Assembly: GCA_964235945.1 (NCBI GenBank)
Contig: CAXSDV010000010.1
Location: 1 to 64,000, forward strand
Origin: JASLDZ01 sp964235945
GTDB taxonomy: Bacteria > Pseudomonadota > Alphaproteobacteria > Caulobacterales > Caulobacteraceae
Reading direction: 5' to 3'
Length of the DNA: 64,000 bases
Shown: one piece after another, positions 52,460-62,200 of the stretch
How positions within the stretch are numbered: the stretch's first letter is position 1
Layout of the letters: every line of letters starts with the position of its first letter
Notes under the pieces: model-generated
The model's database searches: none
Seen by the model: only the letters and a program-made list of their open reading frames with translations
Told to the model about the DNA's origin: nothing
Translations under genes and position numbers: made by a program

Positions 52460-53406
52460 AACCAGCCCCGCGTCTTGAACCAGGCGAGCGGCAGCACGGC
52501 GGAGAGGAAGATCAGCGCCAGGGCGTAAGGGTAGCCGAGATGCCAATTCAGCTCCGGCATGTTCTTGAAGTTCATCCCGTACATGGACGCCACGAAGGTG
52601 GGCGGCACGCCCACCACCGACACGACGGTCAGCACCTTGATGACGTCGTTCTGGTCGATGTTGATGAAGCCCAGCACCGCGTCCAGCAGGAAGGCGACCT
52701 TGCCCTGCAGCGTCTCGGAGTAGCTGGTGAGCGAGCCCACGTCGTCGCGGGCGGAGGCCAGCCGGCGGCGCAGGTCGTCGTCGGACCGGCCGGCCTGCTC
52801 GTCGAACACGTAGGCCAGGATGCGCCCGGTGGTGAGCAGGCTGGAGCGCATCTTGGAAAGCTGGTCGCCCGCCTGGCCGACCTTGACCAGCACCTCGCGC
52901 ATCTCGTCCCCCGCCCGGGTGCGGCGCTTGGGGACGGTCCGGTGGAACACCGCCTGGGACAGGCGCTCGAGCTCGGCCCCGACCTCCTCCAGCACGTCGG
53001 CCTTGCGGTCGATCACCTCCTCGATCAGCACGGTGAAGGCGTCGAGCGGCGAGGCGGGCTGGTGCTCGCGCATGCGCTTGGCGGCCGTGTCGAAAGCCTT
53101 CAACGCCTCGAACCGCACGGTGATCAGGTGACGACGGCTCAGGATGAAGCCCACCGGGGTCAGCCGCGGCTCGCCGTCGCCCACCTTCACCAGCGCCGCC
53201 GAGAGGTAGACGGCGTCGTTCTCCTGGAAGTGCCGGCTGGAGGACTCGATCTCGCTCAGGTCCTCGCGGGTGGGCAGGCGCAAGCCGCAGGTCTCGGCGG
53301 CGCGGCGCCGGTCCTCCTCGCTCGGATTGAGCAGGTCGATCCACAGACGGCCGGCGGGGTCGTCGGCCTCGGCGGGCAGGACGGGCTCCTCCTGGGGTCC
53401 TAACAT
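52456..53406 (-). CDS. corA: Magnesium transporter CorA
   Basis: CorA is a pentameric divalent-cation channel of the inner membrane. The product is 316 aa. A long cytoplasmic funnel domain includes RLWIDLLNPSEEDRRRA and the coiled helix; the C-terminal pair of membrane helices holds the signature SMYGMNFKNMPELNW, with the GMN motif. The basic end AWFKTRGWF is typical. I chose ATG 53406 over upstream in-frame options. The trpF gene is divergent. Confidence 0.94.
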   Translation of the reverse strand: MLGPQEEPVLPAEADDPAGRLWIDLLNPSEEDRRRAAETCGLRLPTREDLSEIESSSRHFQENDAVYLSAALVKVGDGEPRLTPVGFILSRRHLITVRFEALKAFDTAAKRMREHQPASPLDAFTVLIEEVIDRKADVLEEVGAELERLSQAVFHRTVPKRRTRAGDEMREVLVKVGQAGDQLSKMRSSLLTTGRILAYVFDEQAGRSDDDLRRRLASARDDVGSLTSYSETLQGKVAFLLDAVLGFINIDQNDVIKVLTVVSVVGVPPTFVASMYGMNFKNMPELNWHLGYPYALALIFLSAVLPLAWFKTRGWF

Positions 53407-53494
53407 GGGGCGGGTCCGCTGCAGCCTGGGGGCCGCCCTCCTAGCACGGCCGCGCCGCCTTGCCGCCCGCCTCCGCGGCCCGTACATGCGCCCC

Positions 53495-54136
53495 ATGGCC
53501 GAGGCGAAGATCTGCGGGCTGACGGCCGCCCCCGCGGTGAGCGCGGCGCTGGACGGCGCCGCCGCCTTCCTGGGCTTCGTCACCTTCCCGAAGAGCCCGC
53601 GCCACGTCGCGCCCGCCGACGCCGCGCGCCTGGCCGAGCCCGCGCGCGGCCGGGCGGGGGTGGTCTGCGTGCTGGTCGACCCGGACGACGCGCTCCTGGA
53701 CGAGGCGGCCCGCCTGCTCAGGCCCGACTGGATCCAGCTCCACGGCGGCGAGTCGCCCCAAAGGTGCGCCCTGGTGCGGGCTCGCACGGGCGCGCGGGTG
53801 ATCAAGGCGCTGGCGGTGTCCGAAGCGGCGGACGTGGCCGGGGCGCACGCCTACGCGGGCGCCGCCGACAGGATCCTGTTCGACGCCCGGCCCCCCGCGG
53901 GCTCGGCCCTGCCGGGCGGAGTGGGCGCGCGCTTCGACTGGACGCTCCTGAAGGACGCGCCCGCCTCGGCGCGCGGCTTCCTGCTGGCCGGGGGGCTCGA
54001 CCCCTGGAACGTGGCGGAAGCGCTGGAGATGTCGGGCGCGGCGGGGGTGGACGTCTCCTCTGGCGTGGAGCGCGGGCCCGGTGTTAAGGACCCGCGCCTG
54101 ATCTCGGCTTTCCTGGAGGCCGTGCGCCGCGCCTGA
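53495..54136 (+). CDS. trpF: Phosphoribosylanthranilate isomerase
   Basis: TrpF performs the third step of tryptophan synthesis. The product is 213 aa. The N-terminal KICGLTAAPAV holds the catalytic Cys, followed by GFVTFPKSPRHVAPADA, WIQLHGGESP and the C-terminal LAGGLDPWNVAEAL and GVDVSSGVERGPGVKD (catalytic Asp region). ATG 53495 is used; ATG 53486 would add three residues. It starts the trpF-trpB-trpA-accD-folC series. Confidence 0.95.
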   Translation: MAEAKICGLTAAPAVSAALDGAAAFLGFVTFPKSPRHVAPADAARLAEPARGRAGVVCVLVDPDDALLDEAARLLRPDWIQLHGGESPQRCALVRARTGARVIKALAVSEAADVAGAHAYAGAADRILFDARPPAGSALPGGVGARFDWTLLKDAPASARGFLLAGGLDPWNVAEALEMSGAAGVDVSSGVERGPGVKDPRLISAFLEAVRRA

Positions 54137-54179
54137 GCCCCACCTTCGGACGGCCGCCGCCTCGCCTGATGCTTCGCCC

Positions 54180-55448
54180 GTGAACGCTCCCGTCCCGTCC
54201 AACGCCTACTCCGCCCAGCCGGACGCCCAGGGCCGCTTCGGCGGGTACGGCGGCCGCTACGTCGCCGAAACGCTGATGCCGCTGGTGCTGGAGCTGGACC
54301 GCGCCTACGCCGCCGCCAAGGCGGACCCGCGGTTCCAGGCCGAGATCGACCGCTTCGCCGCCCACTATGTCGGCCGGCCCAGCCCGCTCTACCTGGCCGA
54401 GCGGCTGACGGAGCACTTCGGCGGCGCGCGCATCTACTTCAAGCGCGACGAGCTGAACCACACGGGCTCGCACAAGATCAACAACACGGTCGGCCAGATC
54501 TTGCTGGCCCGGCGCATGGGCAAGACGCGCATCATCGCCGAAACGGGCGCCGGCCAGCACGGGGTGGCCACCGCCACCGTGTGCGCGCGCTTCGGCCTGC
54601 CCTGCGTGATCTACATGGGCGCCACCGACGTCGACCGGCAGCAACCCAACGTGTTCCGCATGAAGCTCCTGGGGGCGGAGGTGCGGCCGGTCACCTCCGG
54701 CACGGGCACGCTCAAGGACTCCATGAACGAGGCCATGCGCGACTGGGTGACCAACGTGGCCGACACCTACTACCTGATCGGCACCGCCGCCGGCCCGCAC
54801 CCCTACCCGGCCATGGTGCGCGACTTCCAGAGCGTGATCGGCCGCGAGGCGCGCGCCCAGGTGCTGGAGGCGGAGAACCGCCTGCCGGACGCGCTGGTGG
54901 CCTGCATCGGCGGCGGCTCCAACGCCATCGGCCTGTTCCACCCCTTCCTCGACGACGAGGGCGTGCGGCTCTACGGGGTGGAGGCGGCGGGCCACGGCCT
55001 GCTCACCGACAAGCACGCGGCCTCCATGAGCGGCGGGCGCCCGGGCGTGCTGCACGGCAACCGCACTTACCTCCTGCAGGACGACGACGGCCAGATCATC
55101 GACGCGCACTCCATCTCGGCGGGGCTCGACTACCCCGGAGTCGGCCCCGAGCACGCCTGGCTCAAGGACGCGGGCCGCGCCACCTACCTGTCGGCCACCG
55201 ACGAGGAGGCGCTGGACGCGTTCCAGCTCTGCGCCCGGCTGGAAGGGATCCTGCCCGCGCTGGAGCCCGCCCACGCCCTGGCGCGCGTGGGCGAGGTGGC
55301 CCGCGAAGTCGGCCCCGGCGGGATCGTGGTGATGAATCTCTGCGGCCGCGGCGACAAGGACATCTTCGCGGTCGCCGACCACCTGGACGCCCGCCTGCAG
55401 GGCGCCGCGGCGATGGAGCCGCACCCCTCCGCCGGAGCCGTGGCGTGA
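54180..55448 (+). CDS. trpB: Tryptophan synthase beta subunit
   Basis: TrpB joins indole and serine with pyridoxal phosphate. The product is 422 aa. The PLP lysine is Lys99 in LNHTGSHKINNTVGQ; the phosphate-binding loop GGGSNAIGLFHPF and the segment AETGAGQHGVATATV are present. It starts at a GTG at 54180, 43 bases after trpF. Its stop overlaps the trpA start. Confidence 0.97.
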   Translation: MNAPVPSNAYSAQPDAQGRFGGYGGRYVAETLMPLVLELDRAYAAAKADPRFQAEIDRFAAHYVGRPSPLYLAERLTEHFGGARIYFKRDELNHTGSHKINNTVGQILLARRMGKTRIIAETGAGQHGVATATVCARFGLPCVIYMGATDVDRQQPNVFRMKLLGAEVRPVTSGTGTLKDSMNEAMRDWVTNVADTYYLIGTAAGPHPYPAMVRDFQSVIGREARAQVLEAENRLPDALVACIGGGSNAIGLFHPFLDDEGVRLYGVEAAGHGLLTDKHAASMSGGRPGVLHGNRTYLLQDDDGQIIDAHSISAGLDYPGVGPEHAWLKDAGRATYLSATDEEALDAFQLCARLEGILPALEPAHALARVGEVAREVGPGGIVVMNLCGRGDKDIFAVADHLDARLQGAAAMEPHPSAGAVA

Positions 55449-56275
55449 ACCGGCTGGACGCCCGCTTCGCCGCGCTCAAGGCCGAGGACCGCGCCGCCTT
55501 CGTGGCCTACGTGATGGCCGGCGACCCCGACCTCGCCCGCTCCGAGGCGATCCTGGCGGGCCTGCCCGCGGCGGGGGCGGACGTGGTCGAGCTCGGCTAC
55601 CCCTTCAGCGACCCCATGGCCGAGGGGCCGACCATCCAGCTCGCCTCCCAGCGGTCGCTGGCCGCGCGCACCACGCTGGCGGGCGTGCTGGACGTGGCGC
55701 GCCGCTTCCGCGCGGGCGAGGCGGGCACGCCGGTGGTGCTGATGGGCTATCTCAACCCGCTGCTCTCCTACGGCCTCGACCGCTTCGCCGCCGACGCCGC
55801 GGCCGCGGGCGTGGACGCCCTCATCGTGGTCGACTGCCCGCCGGAGGAGGCCGCGCCGCTGGCCGACGCCTTGGACGCGGCGGGGGTGGCGCTGGTGCGC
55901 CTCACCGCCCCCACCACCGACGACGCGCGGCTGGCGGTGGTAGCGCGGCGCACCTCCGGCTTCGTCTATTACGTGGCGGTGGCGGGCGTGACCGGGGTGG
56001 GCGCGGCGGACGCGGACGCGGTGGCCCCCGCCGTGGCGCGGGTGCGCGCGGCCACGGGCCTGCCCGTCGCCGTGGGTTTCGGCGTCCGCACGCCGGAGCT
56101 CGCCGCCGCCATCGCCCGGGTGGCGGACGCGGCCGTGGTGGGCTCGGCCCTCGTCGACGAGATCGCCCGCGCCGAGGCGTCGGGCGCCGACGCGGTGGAG
56201 GCGGTGCTGGCCCGGGCGCGCACCCTCTCCGCCGCCGTGCGCGGCGCCCGCGCCCGATCGGAGGCCGCCGCCTGA
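55445..56275 (+). CDS. trpA: Tryptophan synthase alpha subunit, with Glu at position 60
   Basis: TrpA releases indole from indoleglycerol phosphate and channels it to TrpB. The product is 276 aa. Catalytic Glu49 is in place in DVVELGYPFSDPMAEGPT, but the second catalytic position, Asp60 in the enteric enzyme, is Glu60 here. The later loops VYYVAVAGVTGVG and VAVGFGVRTPELAAAIA are intact. The start is a GTG overlapping the trpB stop; its own stop overlaps accD (TGATG). Function as TrpA is clear from context. Confidence 0.95.
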   Translation: MNRLDARFAALKAEDRAAFVAYVMAGDPDLARSEAILAGLPAAGADVVELGYPFSDPMAEGPTIQLASQRSLAARTTLAGVLDVARRFRAGEAGTPVVLMGYLNPLLSYGLDRFAADAAAAGVDALIVVDCPPEEAAPLADALDAAGVALVRLTAPTTDDARLAVVARRTSGFVYYVAVAGVTGVGAADADAVAPAVARVRAATGLPVAVGFGVRTPELAAAIARVADAAVVGSALVDEIARAEASGADAVEAVLARARTLSAAVRGARARSEAAA

Positions 56276-57216
56276 TGGACCAGACGCGCATTCCGCCGAC
56301 GGAGGACACGGCCGCCCCCGCTCCCGACCGCCGCGGCGGCTGGCTCAGCCGCTTCGCGCCGGGCGTGCGCCCCCGCAAGAAGGGGGGCGACTCGCCGGAG
56401 AACCTCTGGGTCAAGGACCCGGACACGGGCGACATGCTGTTCCGCGCCGACCTGGAGGCCGCCGCCTGGGTGACGCCCTCCGGCCGGCACATGCGCATCG
56501 GCCCGGTTCCGCGCTTCCGCGCCACCTTCGACGACGCCCGCTACGACACGCTGCCGACGCCGGACGTGGTGGAGGACCCGCTGCGCTTCTCCGACGGCAA
56601 GCCCTATCCCGAGCGCCTGGCCGCCGCGCGGACGGCCACCGGCGAGCCCGACGCCATGGCCATCGCCCATGGCGCCATCCGCGGCGCGCCCGCCGTGGTG
56701 CTGGTGCAGGACTTCGCCTTCATGGGCGGATCGCTGGGCATGGCGGCGGGGGAGGGCTTCATCGCCGCCGCCCGGGCCGCCGTGGCGCGCGAGGCCCCGA
56801 TGGTGGCCTTCACCGCCGCGGGCGGCGCGCGCATGCAGGAGGGCGCCCTGTCGCTCATGCAGATGGCGCGCACCACCCTGGCCATCCAGGAGCTCAAGGC
56901 GGCGCGCCTGCCCTACGTGGTGGTGCTGACCGACCCCACCACCGGCGGCGTCACCGCCAGCTACGCCATGCTGGGCGACGTGCACCTGGCCGAGCCGGGC
57001 GCCTTGATCGGCTTCGCGGGCCCGCGCGTGATCGAGCAGACCATCCGCGAGAAGCTGCCCCCCGGCTTCCAGCGCAGCGAATACCTGGTCGAGAAGGGCA
57101 TGGTCGACCGCGTGGTGCCGCGCCGCGAGCTGCCGGACGTGCTGGGCCGCCTGCTGCACACCCTGGCCGAGGCGCGCCGCCGCGCGCCGCCGGGGGCGCC
57201 GTCCCGGGCGGCCTGA
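56275..57216 (+). CDS. accD: Acetyl-CoA carboxylase carboxyltransferase subunit beta without zinc-ribbon cysteines
   Basis: AccD is half of the carboxyltransferase that makes malonyl-CoA for fatty acid synthesis. The product is 313 aa. The crotonase-like core is intact, with DFAFMGGSLGMAAGEGFIAA, FTAAGGARMQEGALSLMQMA and VLTDPTTGGVTASYAMLGD. The N-terminal zinc ribbon is altered: the four cysteines are replaced by Asp48, Thr51, Thr67 and Gly70 in NLWVKDPDTGDM and AAWVTPSGRHMRI. The domain shape is otherwise kept. It is coupled to trpA by a one-base overlap and precedes folC. Confidence 0.95.
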   Translation: MDQTRIPPTEDTAAPAPDRRGGWLSRFAPGVRPRKKGGDSPENLWVKDPDTGDMLFRADLEAAAWVTPSGRHMRIGPVPRFRATFDDARYDTLPTPDVVEDPLRFSDGKPYPERLAAARTATGEPDAMAIAHGAIRGAPAVVLVQDFAFMGGSLGMAAGEGFIAAARAAVAREAPMVAFTAAGGARMQEGALSLMQMARTTLAIQELKAARLPYVVVLTDPTTGGVTASYAMLGDVHLAEPGALIGFAGPRVIEQTIREKLPPGFQRSEYLVEKGMVDRVVPRRELPDVLGRLLHTLAEARRRAPPGAPSRAA

Positions 57217-57240
57217 ACCGGCCGGCGTGGGAGGAACCGC

Positions 57241-58581
57241 GTGAGCGACGTCTTCGGCGCCCAGGACGGGCCGGCGCTGTCGGCCGCGCTCACCCGGCTG
57301 CAGCGGCTCCACCCGCGCGCCATCGACCTCGGCCTGTCGCGCGTGGACCGGGTGTGCGGGGCGCTCGGCCGCCCGGAACGGCGGCTGCCGCCGGTGATCC
57401 ACGTGGCGGGCACCAACGGCAAGGGCTCGACCGTCGCCTTCGTGCGCGCCGCGGCCGAGGCGGCGGGCCTGCGCGTCCACGTGCTGACCTCCCCCCACCT
57501 GGTGCGCTTCGTCGAACGCCTGCGCCTGGCGGGACGGCTGGTGGAGGAGCCGGCGATGGTGGACGCACTGGAGCGGGTGGAGCGGGCGAACGCCGGCGCC
57601 GCCCTGTCCTTCTTCGAGGCGGTCACCGCCGCCCAGTTCCTGCTCATGGCCGAAACGCCCGCCGACCTCGCGGTGGTGGAGGTGGGGCTGGGCGGCCGCC
57701 ACGACGCCACCAACCTCGTGTCGCCCGCGGTGAGCGTGATCGCCCCCGTGGCGCTGGATCACCGCGAGTTCCTGGGCGACACGCTGGAGCTGGTGGCGGG
57801 AGAGAAGGCGGGCGTCGTCAAGCCGGGCGCGCCCGTGGTCGTCGCCCACCAGGTCGAGGCCGCCCTGGCGCAGGTGGAGGCGCAGGCCGAGCGGGTGGGC
57901 GCGCCCGTCTTCGCCGCCGGGCGCGACTGGGACGCCTGGAGCGAGCGCGGCCGCCTGCTGGTGCAGTGGAACGACCGGCTGCTCGACCTGCCGCCCCCCG
58001 CCCTGCCCGGCGCGCACCAGGTCGCCAACGCCGGGCTGGCGGTCGCCGCCCTGCTCGCCTGGGGCGACGCGGGCGGCCCGCGGGTGGAGGAGGCGGCGCT
58101 GGCGACGGGCGTGGCGGGCGCGCGCTGGCCCGCGCGGATGCAGCGCCTGACCGCCGGTCCCCTGGCCGAGGCCGCCGCCGCGCGCGGGAGCGACCTGTGG
58201 CTCGACGGCGGCCACAACCCCCACGCCGCCGCCGCCGTGGCCGACTTCGCCCGCACCTTGCACGCGCGAGACGGCCGCCCCGTGGCGCTGATCGTCGGCC
58301 TGCTGCGCACGAAGGACGCCGAGGGCGTGTTCGCCGCCCTCAAGGCCGCCGACGCCCGCGTCCACATCACCGGCTTCGCTGCGCAGGCGGCGGCCACGCC
58401 CGAGACCCTGGCCGAAGCGGCGGCGCGCGCGGGCGTGATCGCGCATCCCCACACCGATGTGGCGCAGGCCCTGGCCGCCGCCCTGTCCGAGCCCGGCCCC
58501 CCGCCGCACGTGCTGGTGGCGGGCTCGCTCCACCTCTCCGGCGAAATCCTGGCCCTAGACCGCGCCACCTGGCCGCAGTGA
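57241..58581 (+). CDS. folC: Folylpolyglutamate / dihydrofolate synthase
   Basis: FolC joins dihydropteroate with glutamate and extends folate polyglutamate tails. The product is 446 aa. The P-loop GTNGKGS is at residues 57-63, the segment LSFFEAVTAAQFLLM follows, and the Mur ligase motifs VVEVGLGGRHDATN and LWLDGGHNPHAA are present. It starts at a GTG 24 bases after accD, the conserved accD-folC order. A long inverted repeat lies after its stop. Confidence 0.95.
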   Translation: MSDVFGAQDGPALSAALTRLQRLHPRAIDLGLSRVDRVCGALGRPERRLPPVIHVAGTNGKGSTVAFVRAAAEAAGLRVHVLTSPHLVRFVERLRLAGRLVEEPAMVDALERVERANAGAALSFFEAVTAAQFLLMAETPADLAVVEVGLGGRHDATNLVSPAVSVIAPVALDHREFLGDTLELVAGEKAGVVKPGAPVVVAHQVEAALAQVEAQAERVGAPVFAAGRDWDAWSERGRLLVQWNDRLLDLPPPALPGAHQVANAGLAVAALLAWGDAGGPRVEEAALATGVAGARWPARMQRLTAGPLAEAAAARGSDLWLDGGHNPHAAAAVADFARTLHARDGRPVALIVGLLRTKDAEGVFAALKAADARVHITGFAAQAAATPETLAEAAARAGVIAHPHTDVAQALAAALSEPGPPPHVLVAGSLHLSGEILALDRATWPQ

Positions 58582-58663
58582 CCCAAGCGCGGGGGCCGCG
58601 CCCCGAGCCTCACGGGTCCCGAACGGGAGCGTCGCCCGTCGGCGCAACTCCAACCCAAGTCAT

Positions 58664-58706
58664 AGCCCTGTGTTCGACACGTCTCCGACAGGTCGAACAC
58701 AGGGCT
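58664..58706. terminator. Long hairpin between folC and trxA
   Basis: Perfect 15-bp arms (58664-58678 and 58692-58706) flank a 13-base loop in which GTC and GAC can also pair. It lies between the convergent folC and trxA genes, 82 bases past folC and 71 bases past trxA, so a two-way terminator is the simplest reading. Its AT content is higher than its surroundings and it has no T-run. Confidence 0.55.
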
Positions 58707-58777
58707 TCAGCTGCCGGAGCGCACCTTCAAGCGGTCGCGAAGGTCTACGCACGCGGCTTCGTCGCGGGCGAGCGGGG

Positions 58778-59116
58778 TTACGCGGCGGCGGTGCTCACGC
58801 CCGCTTCGGCCAGCCATTCCAGGATTTTCGCCTTGGGCTTCGCGCCCACCGCCATCGACGCCATCTTGCCGTCCTTGAACAGCATCAGCGTGGGGATGCC
58901 GCGCACGCCGTAGCGGCCGGGGGTCATGGGGGACTCCTCGGTGTTCACCTTGGCGACGGTGAGGGCGTCGGCCAGCTCCTCGCTGATCTGGTCGAGGGCG
59001 GGGGCGATCTGCTTGCAGGGGCCGCACCACTCCGCCCAGAAATCCACCAGCACGGGCTTGTCCGACTGCAGGACCTTGGATTCGAAGCTGTCGTCGTCGA
59101 CCTTCACCGTGGCCAT
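58778..59116 (-). CDS. trxA: Thioredoxin
   Basis: TrxA is the general cytoplasmic disulfide reductase. The product is 112 aa. The active site is WAEWCGPCK, with Cys31 and Cys34, and the cis-proline segment is VRGIPTLMLFKDG. I chose ATG 59116, where homology begins. It lies 87 bases downstream of the addA stop on the same strand, an order conserved in Caulobacter relatives. Confidence 0.96.
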   Translation of the reverse strand: MATVKVDDDSFESKVLQSDKPVLVDFWAEWCGPCKQIAPALDQISEELADALTVAKVNTEESPMTPGRYGVRGIPTLMLFKDGKMASMAVGAKPKAKILEWLAEAGVSTAAA

Positions 59117-59203
59117 GTCCGCTCTCCCAATCGATCCGCAGGCCGGCGCGCGTACGCGCCGCATTGTTCGAAGGCACCGAGGTAGGCGGGTGCGCCCGGG
59201 GGT

Positions 59204-62200
59204 TCAACCGCCGCGCCGCACCCGCGCCAGCTCCTGGGCGACCACATTTTCCGGCACCGGCATCAGCTTGGGTCCGTCCGTCCAGACCAGCGCGGCCTCC
59301 ACCCGGCGGTCGGGGAACACCGCGCGCAGCACCGCCACGTAGAGCGCCATCTGCACGAGGTAGGCGGGATCGGCCGCTTCGATGCGGTCGGGGGCGGGGC
59401 GGTTGGTCTTGAAGTCCACCACCAGCACGCGCTCGGGGGTGACCACCATGCGGTCGATGCGGCCGGACACGAACAGGCCCGGCGGCAGATCGGGGGCGCC
59501 GCCGGCCACCGCCGCCTCCGCCCGGCCGCCCGGGCCGAACACGGCGGCGAAGCGCGCGTCGCCCAGGACGCCCAGCGCGGCCCCCGCCATCTCGCGCCGC
59601 TGCTCGGGAGTGAGGTCGCGCTCGCGCTCCAGCAGGCGCGCGGCGGCGTCGGCGCGGCCGCCCGCCTCCACGTCCGGCAGGAGCTGGAGCAGGCGGTGGA
59701 TCAGCTCGCCGCGGCGGAAGCGGCCGAGGCCGCCCGCCGCCGCCAGGGGCGAGGGCGCGGGCCCGCGGCCCCGTTCGGCGTAGGCGGACGGGTTGGCGAA
59801 GGCGCTGGTCGCGGGTTCGGCGGGACCGGGCGCGGTCAGCCAGGCGGGGAGGGGCGGCTCGGCCACGGGCGGGCTCTGCAGCTTGAGCTGCGGGCGCGGA
59901 TCGGGGCCGTAGCGGCGCACGAGAAGCTCGCCCTCCGCCACCGTTCGGGCGTCGACGCCCGGTCGGGCGAAGGCCGCCTCCACCCGCGCGTACCAGCTGT
60001 CGGCGGCCGGCCCCTTCTCGCGGGCGGACAGGCGGCCGCAGACGATCACCCGGTCGCGCGCGCGGGTCAGCGCCACGTAGAGCAGGCGCAGGCCCTCCTC
60101 CGCCTGGCGGTCCTTGATGCGCTGGCGGGCGGCGGCGCTCTCCGGCGTGTCGGCCGCCCCGCGCGGCGCGAACACCAGGCCGCCGTCGTCCGTGGCCAGC
60201 AGCGCGGGCGCGGGCGCGGGCGGGCGCCCCGTGGTGTCGGGCAGGATCACCACCGGGGCTTCCAGCCCCTTGGCGCCGTGCACGGTCATCACCCGCACCT
60301 GGGCGCCCGCCCCCTCCAGCTCGCGCTTGACCTCCACCTCCGCGCGTTCGAGCTCGGCGGCGAAGCGTTCGAGGTCGGCCACGCCGCGGCCCTCGGCGGC
60401 CAGGGCCTCGGCCAGGAGCTCCTCCAGCGCGTCCTCCGCCTCGGGGCCCAGGCGCGTGAGGATGCGCTGGCGCATGGGGCGCCCGGCCGCGTCCAGCCGG
60501 CCCAGCACCCGGCCCAGCCAGTCGAACGGCCCGCGCTCGCGCGCCTCCGCCCGCGCCCAGCCCAGGAAGACGCGCGCCGCCAGCCATTCGGGCCGCTCGT
60601 CGCCCCGGCGCGAGAGCTCGGCCCACAGGTTGCTCTTCTCGTCGCGGGCGTGGGCCAGGGCGTAGAGGCCGCCCTCGTCCACGTCGCAGAACGGGCTGCG
60701 CAGCAGCGCCGCGAGCGTCAGGTCGTCCCACGGGAACAGGCAGAAGCGCATCAGCGCGCGCACGTCCTCGAACACCACGTGGCTGGAGAGCTTCAGCCTG
60801 TCGGCCCCGGCCACGGGAACGCCGGCGGTCTTCAGCGCACGGAGGATCTCCTCGAACAGGGCGTCGCGCCGGCGCACCAGGATCAGCACGTCGCCCGCGT
60901 GGATCGGCCGCCAGTCCTTCCGGTCGCGGTCGTAGACGGCCTCGCCGCGGTCGATCATGTCGCCGATCGCCTGGGCGATGCGCCTCGCCAGGCGCTTCCT
61001 CGCCGAGTCGGGGGCGGGGGTGTCCAGCGGCGCGTCCCAGGCGTCGGGCTCCTCGACGGGCTGGTCCTGGAACAGGGGCCAGAGGTCGACGCAGCCCGCG
61101 TGGTCGCGGCGCGGGCCGCCCACCACGTGGCGCACCACCTCCTCGCCCACGGGCGGGGCGACCGCGGAGCGGGTCGCGGGATCGGCGAACACCGCGTCCA
61201 CGAAGGCCAGCACCTGCGGGGTCGAACGCCAGCTCTCCAAGAGCGGCACCACGTCCAGCTCGCGCCCGGCGCCCTGGGCCAACGCCTGGTAGGCGCGCGT
61301 CTCCTCCAGCAGGCGCTCGGGCGCGGCCCCCTGGAAGGAGTAGATCGACTGCTTCTCGTCGCCCACCACGAACACGGTGCGGCGCGCCTTGGCGCCTTCG
61401 CCGCGCACGCCGGCGCCCGCGAAGAACTCGCCGGTGAGCGCCCGCAGGATCGACCACTGGTCGGGGCTCGTGTCCTGCGCCTCGTCCAGCAGCACGTGGT
61501 CGATGCCGCCGTCGAGCTTGTAGAGCACCCAGGCCGCCTCCGACCGGCGGGTCAGCAGGTCGGCCGCGCGCGAGATCAGGTCGGAGAAGTCCAGCGCCCC
61601 CGCCGCGTGCTTGGCCCCCTCGTAGAGTTCGGCGTGGGCGACCGCGAGCGTCAGCACGTGGACGGTGTCGCGCGCCTGGCGGGCGGCGGTGGCGGTGCGG
61701 CAGGTGTCGTGCAGCCGCGCCTGCTCGCGCCCGAGCCAGGCCAGGGTCTCGGCGTCCACCGCCTGGGTGCCCAGGCGCTTGGCGGGCTCGCCTTCCTTGG
61801 TGGAGAACACCGCCCAGCAGTCGGAGAAGCCCGCGGGCGAGGTGGCGGCGCACTCGGCCAAGCGGGTCAGCCGCGCCCCCAGCGCCGCGTCCGAGCTCTT
61901 GCCGGTGAGCGCCAGGGCGGCGGCGGCCGAGCGCCAGCGCGCCCAGTCGCAGGCGGTGGCGGCGGCGTGCTCCAGCTCCTCCGGGTGGCGGGGCGCGCCG
62001 GGGAAGCCCGCCCGGTCCCACACGTCGTCCTCCAGCGTCACGCCCCGCTCGAGGCAGGCGCGGGCGTAGGCCTGCACCGTCTCGCGTCCGCCCTCGAAGC
62101 CGGTGAGCAAGGTTTCAAAGGCGCGTCCGTCCAGCTCGACGGCGAGGTGGGCGTAGGCGGCGCCCACGCGGCCGCCGGGGTCGGCCAGCGCCAGTTCGGC

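Noticed and set aside
55969..58533. 854-aa minus-strand frame opposite trpA-accD-folC
   Set aside because: It is low-complexity His/Gly/Arg-rich shadow of well-identified genes on the other strand.
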